Under the pieces are notes generated by a model. It made no database searches and was not told the DNA's origin. It saw only the letters and a program-made list of their open reading frames with translations. Positions 1-8,248 of a DNA stretch of 64,000 bases are shown one piece after another. The position numbers and the translations under genes were made by a program. The DNA is from G965215045 sp965215045 (GTDB lineage: Bacteria > Pseudomonadota > Gammaproteobacteria > JABABF01), in the NCBI GenBank assembly GCA_965215045.1, contig OZ244031.1:1984001-2048000 (forward strand), read 5' to 3'. How positions within the stretch are numbered: the first letter of the stretch is position 1; each line of letters begins with the position of its first letter.

Positions 1-2830
1 TCGGCGGAGGTGGAGGTGGTGATACCGCGGCACGGGTATGCGCTGAGTGCTCTCCGGGTGCGCCCGCAGGAGGTGGTAACGCGGGAAACCGCGCAGGTGG
101 AGGTGGAGGTGAACCGTGCTGTGCCGGCGACAGTCACTTTGACGGTGCAGGCGGAGTTGCAGGGGGATGCGGTGTGGACAGGGGTTTTGCGTATGGTCGC
201 GGGTCAGACGACCGGGAGCGTGGAATTCAGTGCGGAGGAGTCGGGGGTGTATGCACTGACAGTGGTCAGTGCGGCATTTGGGAGCGGGGCACCCGGTGAC
301 CAGGTGGACCTGCTGGAGAGTGCGCCATCTCCGGCGGCGGAGTTGCGGGTGGGTGTGCGCCAGGGGGTGCTGGCGACGCAGTGGGGCACGGAGATTTTGC
401 CGGAGGGTGAGACGGCGTTTTTGCACTTGCAGGTCTCTGGCCTGGTGAGGGGAGAGGTTCTGAAGTTGCAGGTGCTGGGGGAGGAGTTGGAGTTTTTGCC
501 GGGGCTGCTGAGTGTGTCGGCCCCGGAGTGGAGTGCGGTGGTGCGTGTGGGTGCGAGCCCGGATGGCCAGGCGGAGCCCAGGGAGGAGAAGAGGATCCGT
601 GTGCAGGTGGTGGAGGCACTGGTAGGAGTGGAGATTGCGTCGGCGGAGGTGGAGGTGGTGATACCGCGTCACGGGTATGCGGTGAGCGAGTTGGAAGTTG
701 TGCGTGAGTGGCGCAGTGGCGTGCTGTTTCCAGTGGGTGTGCGCTTGAACGAGGTGGCACCAGTAACGGCGACAGTGCAGGTGCGGGTGCGAGAGATGGA
801 CAGTGATGCATTGCGGCATTGGGAATTGCAGATCGCAGCGGGGGCACAGAGGGGGAGTATCTCCCTGGATTTGCCCGCGGGACGGTATGAAATTTCAGTG
901 CAGGAGGCGCGCTTTGTAAGTACCGGGGTTGGAGACCAGGAGGAGTTGGAGTTGCAGGCGGGGCCGGCACTGGTGCGGATTGTGGATGAGAAAACGTTGC
1001 AGTTAAGGGCCTTGCCGGGGTTGGTGGCAGAGGGCGGTGTGGGTGAATTGGAACTGCAGGGTCTGAACCTGTTGAGCGATGAGCGGCTGGAGGTGTCTCT
1101 GGGTGTGGCTTCGGGGCAGGAGGGGGGTGTGCGCCTGGATGCGGAGAGTGTGGAGTTGACGGCACGGACGCCGACGGTGCGGGTGGGGTGGAGTGCGGTG
1201 TCCGATGGGCGGGCGGAGCCGCGGGAGAGTGTGATGTTCAGGGCGGAGTCAGTGGAGGCGGGTTCAGCGGAGGTGGAGGTGGTGATACCGCGGCACGGGT
1301 ATGCGCTGAGTGCTCTTCGGGTGCGGCCGCAGGAGGTGGTGACGCGGGAGACGGTGCAGGTGGAGGTGGAGGTGAACCGTGCTGTGCCGGCGACAGTCAC
1401 TGTGATGGTGCAGGCGGAGTTGCAGGGGACGGTGCGATGGACAGGGGTCTTGCGTATGGTGGCGGGTCAGACGACCGGGAGCGTGGAGTTCAGCGCGCAG
1501 GAGGCGGGGGTGTATGCACTGACAGTGGTCAGTGCGGCGTTTGTGGGCGGGGAGCCTGGTGACCAGCTGGACCTGTTGGAGAGTACGCCGTCTCCGGCGG
1601 CGGAATTGCGGGTGGGTGTGCGCCAGGGGGTGCTGGCGACGCGGTGGGACACGGAGATTTTGCCGGAGGGTGAGACGGCGTTTTTGCACTTGCAAGTCTC
1701 TGGCCTGGTGAGGGGAGATGTTCTGAAGTTGCAGGTGCTGGGGGAGGAGTTGGAGTTTTTGCCGGGGCTGCTGAGTGTGTCGGCTCCGGAGTGGAGTGCG
1801 GTGGTGCGTGTAGGTGCGAGCCCGGATGGCCAGGCGGAGCCCAGGGAGGAGAAGAGGATCCGTGTGCAGGTGGTGGAGTCTCTGGTGGGGGTGGAGATTG
1901 CGTCGGCGGAGGTGGAAGTAGTGATACCGCGTCACGGGTATGCGTTGAGCGAGTTGGAAGTTGCGCGGGAATGGCGCAGTGGTGTGCGGTTGCCGGTGGG
2001 TGTGCGCTTGAACGAGGTGGCCCCGGTAACGGCGACGGTGCAGGTGCGGGTGCGGGAGATGGACAGTGACGCATTGCGGCATTGGGAATTGCAGATTGCA
2101 GCGGGGGCACAGATGGGGAGTGTCTCCCTGGATTTGTCCGCGGGTCGGTATGAGATTTCGGTGCAGGGGGCGCGCTTTGTGAGTGCCGGGCTTGGAGACC
2201 AGGGGGAGTTGGGGTTGCAGGCGGCACCGGTGGTGGTGCGGATTGTGGATGAGAAGGCATTGCGGTTGAGGGCCTTGCCGGGGCTGGTGGCAGAGGGCGA
2301 GACGGGTGAATTGGAACTGCAGGGTCTGAACCTGTTGAGTGATGAGCGGCTGGAGGTGTCCTTGGGTGTTGCCTCGGGGCAGGAGGGGGATGTGCGCCTG
2401 GATGCGGAGAGTGTGGAGTTGACGGCCCGGACGCCGACGCTGCGGGTGGGGTGGAGTGCGGTGTCCGATGGCCGGGCGGAGCCGCGGGAGAGTGTGATGT
2501 TCAGGGCGGAGTCGGCGGAGGTGGAAGTGGAAGTGGAAGTGGTGATACCGCGGCACGGGTATGCGTTGAGTGCTCTCCGGGTGCGGCCGCAGGAGGTGGT
2601 GACGCGGGAAACGGCGCAGGTGGAGGTGGAGGTGAACCGTGCTGTGCCGGCGACAGTCACTGTGATGGTGCAGGCGGAGTTGCAGGGGGCGGTGCAATGG
2701 ACAGGGGTTTTGCGTATGGTGGCGGGTCAGACGACCGGGAGCGTGGAGTTCAGTGCGGAGGAGGCGGGGGTGTATGCGTTGACAGTGGTCAGTGCGGTGT
2801 TTGGGAGCGGGGCGCCCGGTGACCAGCTCG
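1..2830 (+). repeat. 1.26-kb tandem coding repeats (A-B units)
   Basis: The A module starts at base 1, at about 1264 and at about 2512; the B module starts at about 640 and 1900. The unit is therefore about 1.25-1.26 kb and is copied two and a quarter times with few substitutions, nearly all in frame. A small GAGGTGGAAGTG microrepeat expansion occurs at about 2515-2540, at the start of the third A. The high identity suggests recent duplication or ongoing gene conversion. Confidence 0.9.
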
Positions 2831-5800
2831 GGCTGGTGCGCGGGGGAATTGAGTCGGTGGAGGTGGAGGTGCGTGCGAGGCTGGTGCGGGTGGAGTTGGG
2901 CCTGAGTGTGGAGGAGTTGGCAGAGGGAAGTGCGGCGCGGTTGTGGGTTCAGGCCCCGGGGCTATCTGGTGAAGAGATCTTGGGCCTGCGCCTGGGAAGC
3001 GATTTGATGGAGGATGTGCAATTTGGCACCTCGACGCTGCGCCTGGAGGGGCCCCGGTGGCGGGCGGAGACGGTGGTGCGGGCGATACAGGACGGGATAC
3101 CTGAGCCCGGGGAGGAACTCAGGATCGGGGCGGAGTTGGCGGGAGATGCTCCGTTGGGCGTGACACTGGAGTGGGGGACGGCGGTCTTGCGGATTCCGGC
3201 ACACGGGTATGCGGTGGCATCACTGGCTGTGAGACCGCAGGAGGTGCAGGTGGGGGAGGAGGTGCAGGTGGAGTTGGAGTTGAATGCCGTGGCCCCGGAG
3301 GCGATGGAGTGGTCCGTGCAGGCAATACGGCTGGAGGAGGCGGGGCTGGATGTGCCGGCAGCAGTCCCGGGAGCGGTGCCCATGGGGGCGGAATTGCAGG
3401 CGGAGTTGCAGATTGCCACCGGGGAGAAGAAGGGCATCGGGCGTTTGTATCCGCGCGAAAGAGGCTTGTACCAGGTGTCGGCACAGCGCACGGATGCGGG
3501 GGATGTGGCAGTGGGTTCGGCACCGGTGATGCCATTGCGTGTGCATCCGCGGCAATTGCACTTGCAGCTGGAATTGGACCGGGAGCTTCTGGGGCAGGGA
3601 GGAACGGCGACTTTGCGGGTGAGTGTTTTGCAGGTGCCGGCGGGTGAAGTCGTGAGCCTGGAGTTGAGCAGCACTCCTCCAGGACACGTGGAGTTCGATT
3701 TGCAGCACTTGGAATTGAGTGCGAAGCAGAGGACGGCGACGGTAGAGGTGAGCGTGCGGGAGAATGTCGACGCCCCGGTGCGGGAATGGGTACGGCTGGA
3801 AGTGCGGGGGGTGTCATCGGTGTTTGCAAATTGGGTGGCACCGGCAGTGCGGACGGGACTGGAGATAGTGCGCCCGGTTCCGCCGCCGGCACCGCAATTG
3901 CAAGGGACTGCCAGGGGGCCGTACCAGCTGTGGTTGTCTTGGACTCTGTCGCAGGGGGGCGGGGAGTTGCTGGACTCGGCTGCCGCGTACAGGTTGTTGT
4001 ATGCGGAGTCTGTGAACGGTGCCTGTGCACTACCCGCGGAAGCGTACCGCTCGGCGGTTGCGTCTGCCCTGTATGCGGCGACCCCGGGAGGCTTGCGGGC
4101 GCAGGTGTCCGGGGTGTTTGCCGACGGGGTGGGGGTGCGCGCCAATGCGAAGTATTGTTTCATGGTGCAGGTGCAGGACGGGCCGCACACGGTGCGCACG
4201 GCAGCGTTGCCACTGGAAACCCCGGCGTACGACCCCGCTGTGAATCGCAATGCGGATGGTCTGCCGGATCACCTGGAAGCCCTGTGCGGAACCGCATGTG
4301 AGGGACTTTCGGCACCGCAAGAGGATACGGACGGGGATGGGATCAACAACATGTTGGAAGCCTACCTGTCGACGCTGGGAAGCGGGGCAGTTGGTGCTGC
4401 GGATGCGTACCGTGATGCGGACGGAGACGGGGTTCCGGACATTATCGAGTTGCAGTACGGGGGACGCATTGCCGGGCGGGATGTGGAGGTGCGGGAGATG
4501 CTTTGTGATGCGGGGGCATACCTGGTACGGCTGGCGGGGTGCCAGGAGGAATTGCAGGGGATGCGTCTGCAGATTGTGATGAATGCCCGGGGGCAGGGGG
4601 TGTTCCAGGGGGGTGCCCGGGGGCTGGCAGGTGCCGATGAAGAGGTGGATGCCCAGACACGCCTGGGGTCGGGGACGCACTGGTTGTTGGACCGGGCGGG
4701 AGCTGCACTGAAATTAAGCATACGGCCACTGCTGTCGCTGAGCGGTTCCGGGGTGGTGATGCCGGGTGTTGCGGGAGCCGAGGGCACCGCGCCGGCGGAG
4801 TATGTGGCGGAGGTGGAGTTGCTGGGGCCGTTGCCACTGGAGGATGAAGAGCTGCGGGTGCGGGTGTGCCGTATAGCGGCTGAGCCGGATTTTGTGCTGG
4901 TGACGGATTTGGCCGTGGGTTTGTGTGATGGCGATGTGGAGGAGCAGGTGGAATTTCGCCTGGACACGGAGTTGCGCCGCCGGGAACTGGGGCTGCAGTG
5001 GGAGACGGATGCCGCGGCGGACCAGGGGAAGAGCTTGCGCTTGCGGGCGGAGTTGGTGGAGGGGGCCGGGGCGGTCTCGGCATACAGTTTTGCCCAAGGC
5101 GCGAAGCTGCCACTCCTGGAGGCGGGATTATGGTTCACCGGGCCCGGGCTCGCGGGGGCGGGTGCCAGGCAGCAGCTGGTACCGTGCCTGGTGGATAAGA
5201 CGGGTGAGCGCGTGGGGAGTGCGGGGAATGATGAGTTCTGGCACTTTAAGACGGAACCGGTGGAGGGTATAGAGGAGCTGCAGTTGATTTGTGCGGTGGC
5301 GATGGGGCACGCAGGGGAGCCGCAGTTGCAGCGGCGGTTTACCGACTGGGATGCCCCGGACCCGGAGGGGGTGATCGTCCTGGAACCCGGAAATGAATTC
5401 GAGGGTCGCGTGGTACGTGCGGAGTTTTACCGGAAAGAGGATGCTGTATGCGGAGTACGCAGCGGGGCGGGAGAGGAATTCCTGGGGGAGGTGTCATTCC
5501 TGGTGGGGGCGGCGGACCAGGATGGGAACCTGGTGCCGGATGAAGAGGAGGGCGGAGACTCGGGTGTGGAGGCAACGGGTGAGAAGGGATTGCGTTACCG
5601 TCCCGGGACGGAAGCGGGAGAGGAGGAATATTACCTGCGTTCCCGTCTGAGTTTGCGCCTGGGGATGGAGGCGGCGGCAGAGGCCATGGGAACGCCGAAC
5701 CTGGTGGAGTCCGGCGAGGAGATGATAGAGGGGGTGCCCGAAGATTCACTGCAGATACTGGATGGGGTGGTGCTGGATTTTGAGACATTTTGTGCGGCGG

Positions 5801-6444
5801 ACCCGGGGTGTTTGCGGGCCGGGGAACCGGTGCAGCTGGTGTTTGAGATGCGCAGTGAGATACCGGTGGATGCGCGGTATTACAAGTTGCGGGAGACGGA
5901 GTCAGGAGAGCTGCTGTGGTGTCCGATGGTGGTGCAGTATGACAGCGGGCTGCCGCCGGTATCCCCGGAGGGTTGTCCGCAGGCAGAGGGGTACCGGGGC
6001 CGGGATGGCGTCAGTTTCGCCCCGCACGGGGAGAGCGGGGAGTGCCCGGCACCGGGCAGTGAGGCGTACCGGGCGACCGGTGCACACGGTGCCCCGTACC
6101 TGGATGTACCGCGCACTGGGGAGCACTGCGTGCAGTTGACGTTGACGGACAACGGGCCGAATGATGACAATCCATTGAGCGGGGTGGTGGCGGACCCCGG
6201 TGGCTTGTTTACGAAAATTGTGGCGACTCCTGCCGAGACGGCACCGCAGACGACACCACAGACAGCAGCACCGGTGCGCTCTGCGGTTTCCGCTCCGTCA
6301 GCGGCACCGGCGAACAGTGCGGTCGGCAGTGATTCCGGCGGCGGAGGCGGGGCCATGGGATGGTTTGTCCTGCTGCTGGCGATACTGACCTGGTTCTCTG
6401 TGCGGGGCAGGAAACCGGGCGGTCTACAGCCGGCAGGCCGCTGA
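1..6444 (+). CDS. Giant repeat-rich exported protein, 3' part, with GlyGly-CTERM-like tail
   Basis: The reading frame is open from the first base, so the true start lies upstream; 2147 codons are visible. Residues 1 to about 945 are alternating beta-rich A and B modules, each opening with the motif VEVVIPRHGYA; two full A-B units (about 420 residues each) and part of a third A are present at very high DNA identity. B and late A segments end in acidic stretches such as GRAEPRES that resemble Calx-beta/bacterial Ig-like folds (inference). A sixth HGYA copy is near residue 1066, a fibronectin III-like domain near 1290-1405, and thrombospondin-3-type calcium sites (DTDGDGINN, DADGDGVPD) near 1440-1480. 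The C-terminus has a Gly-rich run, a hydrophobic segment (WFVLLLAILTWF) and basic residues, matching the GlyGly-CTERM pattern cut by rhombosortase in other Gammaproteobacteria. Likely a secreted or surface-attached adhesin; the signal peptide is outside the window. Confidence 0.8.
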   Translation, partial: SAEVEVVIPRHGYALSALRVRPQEVVTRETAQVEVEVNRAVPATVTLTVQAELQGDAVWTGVLRMVAGQTTGSVEFSAEESGVYALTVVSAAFGSGAPGDQVDLLESAPSPAAELRVGVRQGVLATQWGTEILPEGETAFLHLQVSGLVRGEVLKLQVLGEELEFLPGLLSVSAPEWSAVVRVGASPDGQAEPREEKRIRVQVVEALVGVEIASAEVEVVIPRHGYAVSELEVVREWRSGVLFPVGVRLNEVAPVTATVQVRVREMDSDALRHWELQIAAGAQRGSISLDLPAGRYEISVQEARFVSTGVGDQEELELQAGPALVRIVDEKTLQLRALPGLVAEGGVGELELQGLNLLSDERLEVSLGVASGQEGGVRLDAESVELTARTPTVRVGWSAVSDGRAEPRESVMFRAESVEAGSAEVEVVIPRHGYALSALRVRPQEVVTRETVQVEVEVNRAVPATVTVMVQAELQGTVRWTGVLRMVAGQTTGSVEFSAQEAGVYALTVVSAAFVGGEPGDQLDLLESTPSPAAELRVGVRQGVLATRWDTEILPEGETAFLHLQVSGLVRGDVLKLQVLGEELEFLPGLLSVSAPEWSAVVRVGASPDGQAEPREEKRIRVQVVESLVGVEIASAEVEVVIPRHGYALSELEVAREWRSGVRLPVGVRLNEVAPVTATVQVRVREMDSDALRHWELQIAAGAQMGSVSLDLSAGRYEISVQGARFVSAGLGDQGELGLQAAPVVVRIVDEKALRLRALPGLVAEGETGELELQGLNLLSDERLEVSLGVASGQEGDVRLDAESVELTARTPTLRVGWSAVSDGRAEPRESVMFRAESAEVEVEVEVVIPRHGYALSALRVRPQEVVTRETAQVEVEVNRAVPATVTVMVQAELQGAVQWTGVLRMVAGQTTGSVEFSAEEAGVYALTVVSAVFGSGAPGDQLGLVRGGIESVEVEVRARLVRVELGLSVEELAEGSAARLWVQAPGLSGEEILGLRLGSDLMEDVQFGTSTLRLEGPRWRAETVVRAIQDGIPEPGEELRIGAELAGDAPLGVTLEWGTAVLRIPAHGYAVASLAVRPQEVQVGEEVQVELELNAVAPEAMEWSVQAIRLEEAGLDVPAAVPGAVPMGAELQAELQIATGEKKGIGRLYPRERGLYQVSAQRTDAGDVAVGSAPVMPLRVHPRQLHLQLELDRELLGQGGTATLRVSVLQVPAGEVVSLELSSTPPGHVEFDLQHLELSAKQRTATVEVSVRENVDAPVREWVRLEVRGVSSVFANWVAPAVRTGLEIVRPVPPPAPQLQGTARGPYQLWLSWTLSQGGGELLDSAAAYRLLYAESVNGACALPAEAYRSAVASALYAATPGGLRAQVSGVFADGVGVRANAKYCFMVQVQDGPHTVRTAALPLETPAYDPAVNRNADGLPDHLEALCGTACEGLSAPQEDTDGDGINNMLEAYLSTLGSGAVGAADAYRDADGDGVPDIIELQYGGRIAGRDVEVREMLCDAGAYLVRLAGCQEELQGMRLQIVMNARGQGVFQGGARGLAGADEEVDAQTRLGSGTHWLLDRAGAALKLSIRPLLSLSGSGVVMPGVAGAEGTAPAEYVAEVELLGPLPLEDEELRVRVCRIAAEPDFVLVTDLAVGLCDGDVEEQVEFRLDTELRRRELGLQWETDAAADQGKSLRLRAELVEGAGAVSAYSFAQGAKLPLLEAGLWFTGPGLAGAGARQQLVPCLVDKTGERVGSAGNDEFWHFKTEPVEGIEELQLICAVAMGHAGEPQLQRRFTDWDAPDPEGVIVLEPGNEFEGRVVRAEFYRKEDAVCGVRSGAGEEFLGEVSFLVGAADQDGNLVPDEEEGGDSGVEATGEKGLRYRPGTEAGEEEYYLRSRLSLRLGMEAAAEAMGTPNLVESGEEMIEGVPEDSLQILDGVVLDFETFCAADPGCLRAGEPVQLVFEMRSEIPVDARYYKLRETESGELLWCPMVVQYDSGLPPVSPEGCPQAEGYRGRDGVSFAPHGESGECPAPGSEAYRATGAHGAPYLDVPRTGEHCVQLTLTDNGPNDDNPLSGVVADPGGLFTKIVATPAETAPQTTPQTAAPVRSAVSAPSAAPANSAVGSDSGGGGGAMGWFVLLLAILTWFSVRGRKPGGLQPAGR

Positions 6445-6452
6445 TACAGGAA

Positions 6453-6489
6453 ACCGCCCTTCCGCTTGCCTCCGGTTGAGCGGGGCGGT
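6453..6489 (+). terminator. Possible hairpin after the giant gene
   Basis: Just after the stop codon, ACCGCCC (6453-6459) can pair with GGGCGGT (6483-6489), and CGCT with AGCG inside it, across a three-base bulge. There is no T-run after it, so it is only a candidate terminator or mRNA end-protecting hairpin. Confidence 0.3.
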
Positions 6490-6582
6490 GCAGCTTCGCC
6501 GGGATATTCCGGGTGCTCGCCATCATTGCCGGGCCTTTGCGCTAAAATTGCGCGAATACGCCTGATATAAAGCATCGAATTC

Positions 6583-8241
6583 ATGCCGGCCAAAGCAGTG
6601 CTTCCACACCTGCAAAATCCCTTTGCCGCGACAAAACGGCGTGATGCGGATGAGAGTCAGCCGGCGAGCGCATACCAGCAGATGCTGCAGCAGGGCGAGG
6701 AGTTGCGCCGGCGTCCGTATACTTTTGCCGGCGAGGCGGCGATCGCCCGGCAACATGCCCGCGGGCGCATGACAATCTGGGAACGCATGGAAGTGCTCTC
6801 TGATGCGCCTGCCCAAGTGTTGTACCAGAACTGGGGCCCCAACTTGGACGGTGCCTCCCTGGTGACCGCCATTCTCCAGCTCAAGGGGCGCAAGATCGCT
6901 TTTTACGGACATGATTTCACGGTGCGCGCCGGTTCGATGGATGCGACCAACGGGCGCAAGCTGGCGCGACTGTTTGAATTGGCGGGCAAGTTGGGCATCC
7001 CGCTGGTCGGCATCAATGACAGTGCCGGGGCCTTTGTGCCCGCCGGCGTCGGCGGACTGGACGGCTACGCGGAAGCCTTCACCGCCCTGCGCCGCATCAG
7101 CGGCCGGTCGCCCAGCGTGATGTGCATGTTCGGTTTCAATGCCGGCGGCGGCTCCTACCTGCCGCGCCAGGGCAGTTTCCTGGTGCAGCCGCAGGACACT
7201 TTCTTCGGCCTGACAGGTCCGGGAGTGGTCAAGTCGGTGCTGGGCGAAGAAATTACGCCCGATGAACTGGGCGGCCCCGGGGTGCACGCCGCCAGTGGAG
7301 TGACGGATCTGTGCGTGCGTGACGAGATGGCGGCCCTGCACACCGTGCGCCAATTGCTGGATTGGCTGCCGGACAACAACGAGAGCCTGGCACCCTTTCA
7401 CCAGTGTTCGGACCCGGTCGACCGGCCGACGCCGGATGCGGCCCGGCTGCTCAGTCATGCCTTCAATTCGCCGACCGGTCTTAATACTCCGCTGGACATT
7501 TCGATCCTGCTGCAGCAGATCTGTGATTACGGCGACTATTTTGAGTTGCAGCCCGGCCGCGCGCGCAACACCATTACCGCCTTCGGCCGCCTGGGCGGAC
7601 ACGTGGTGGGCCTGGTCGCCAACAACAGCATGTTTTCTTCCGGGCAAATCGATATCGATGCGGCTTATAAGAATTCGCGCTTTATCCGTTTCTGCAATCT
7701 TTACAATATTCCCTTGATTTTCATGGAGGATACCACCGGTTTCCTGCCCGGCAGGGAACAGGAGAGCGGCGGCATTGTCCAGGCCGGCCGGGCGATGCTG
7801 GATGCGATTATCGATGTGCGGGTGCCGCGTTTTTTAGTCATCGTGCGCAATGCTTTTGGCGGTGCCTACGCCTCCTTTAACAACTACGTCACCGGTGCGG
7901 ACCTGGTCGTGGCATTGCCCAGTGCGCGGGTGGCGGTGATGGGCCCGGCGGGCGTGGAATTCGTCTACAAGGAGGAGTTGCGCGAGGCGCGGCGCAAGGC
8001 CCGGGAAATGGGCAGCGCCGGGAAAGACAGCGCACAGGACTGGTTGCGCGAACAGGAGAAACAGTTGGCTGCGCGCTACGAGGAGGAACTCATGAACCCG
8101 CGCGAGGCACTGGCCCTGGGTTCCATTTCCGGAATCGTGATGCCCGAAGAATTGCGCCGGGTGCTGGCTTCGAACCTGAATTTTTACATGCAGCGTTACA
8201 CGCCGTCGCCGATGCGGGGCGTGCAGCGGGAATTTTATTGA
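6583..8241 (+). CDS. Acyl-CoA (propionyl-CoA) carboxylase, carboxyltransferase beta subunit
   Basis: A 552-residue carboxyltransferase of the PccB/AccD family. It transfers CO2 from carboxybiotin to an acyl-CoA. The two crotonase-like halves are visible: the N-half with DSAGAFVPAGVGGLDGYAE and a glycine-rich FNAGGGSYLP loop, the C-half with MEDTTGFLPGREQE and NAFGGAYASF, oxyanion/acyl-CoA segments typical of the family. It is followed 7 bp later by the biotin carboxylase/carrier and then by methylmalonyl-CoA epimerase, mutase and MeaB, which makes propionyl-CoA the likely substrate (inference from context). ATG start at 6583; no strong ribosome site seen. Other acyl-CoA substrates (acetyl-, methylcrotonyl-) cannot be excluded from sequence. 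Confidence 0.85.
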   Translation: MPAKAVLPHLQNPFAATKRRDADESQPASAYQQMLQQGEELRRRPYTFAGEAAIARQHARGRMTIWERMEVLSDAPAQVLYQNWGPNLDGASLVTAILQLKGRKIAFYGHDFTVRAGSMDATNGRKLARLFELAGKLGIPLVGINDSAGAFVPAGVGGLDGYAEAFTALRRISGRSPSVMCMFGFNAGGGSYLPRQGSFLVQPQDTFFGLTGPGVVKSVLGEEITPDELGGPGVHAASGVTDLCVRDEMAALHTVRQLLDWLPDNNESLAPFHQCSDPVDRPTPDAARLLSHAFNSPTGLNTPLDISILLQQICDYGDYFELQPGRARNTITAFGRLGGHVVGLVANNSMFSSGQIDIDAAYKNSRFIRFCNLYNIPLIFMEDTTGFLPGREQESGGIVQAGRAMLDAIIDVRVPRFLVIVRNAFGGAYASFNNYVTGADLVVALPSARVAVMGPAGVEFVYKEELREARRKAREMGSAGKDSAQDWLREQEKQLAARYEEELMNPREALALGSISGIVMPEELRRVLASNLNFYMQRYTPSPMRGVQREFY

Positions 8242-8248
8242 GCAGGCA

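Noticed and set aside
266..2697. Long reverse-strand open frames under the giant repeat gene
   Set aside because: They are Pro/His/Arg-rich shadows of biased codon use in the forward repeats and match no family.
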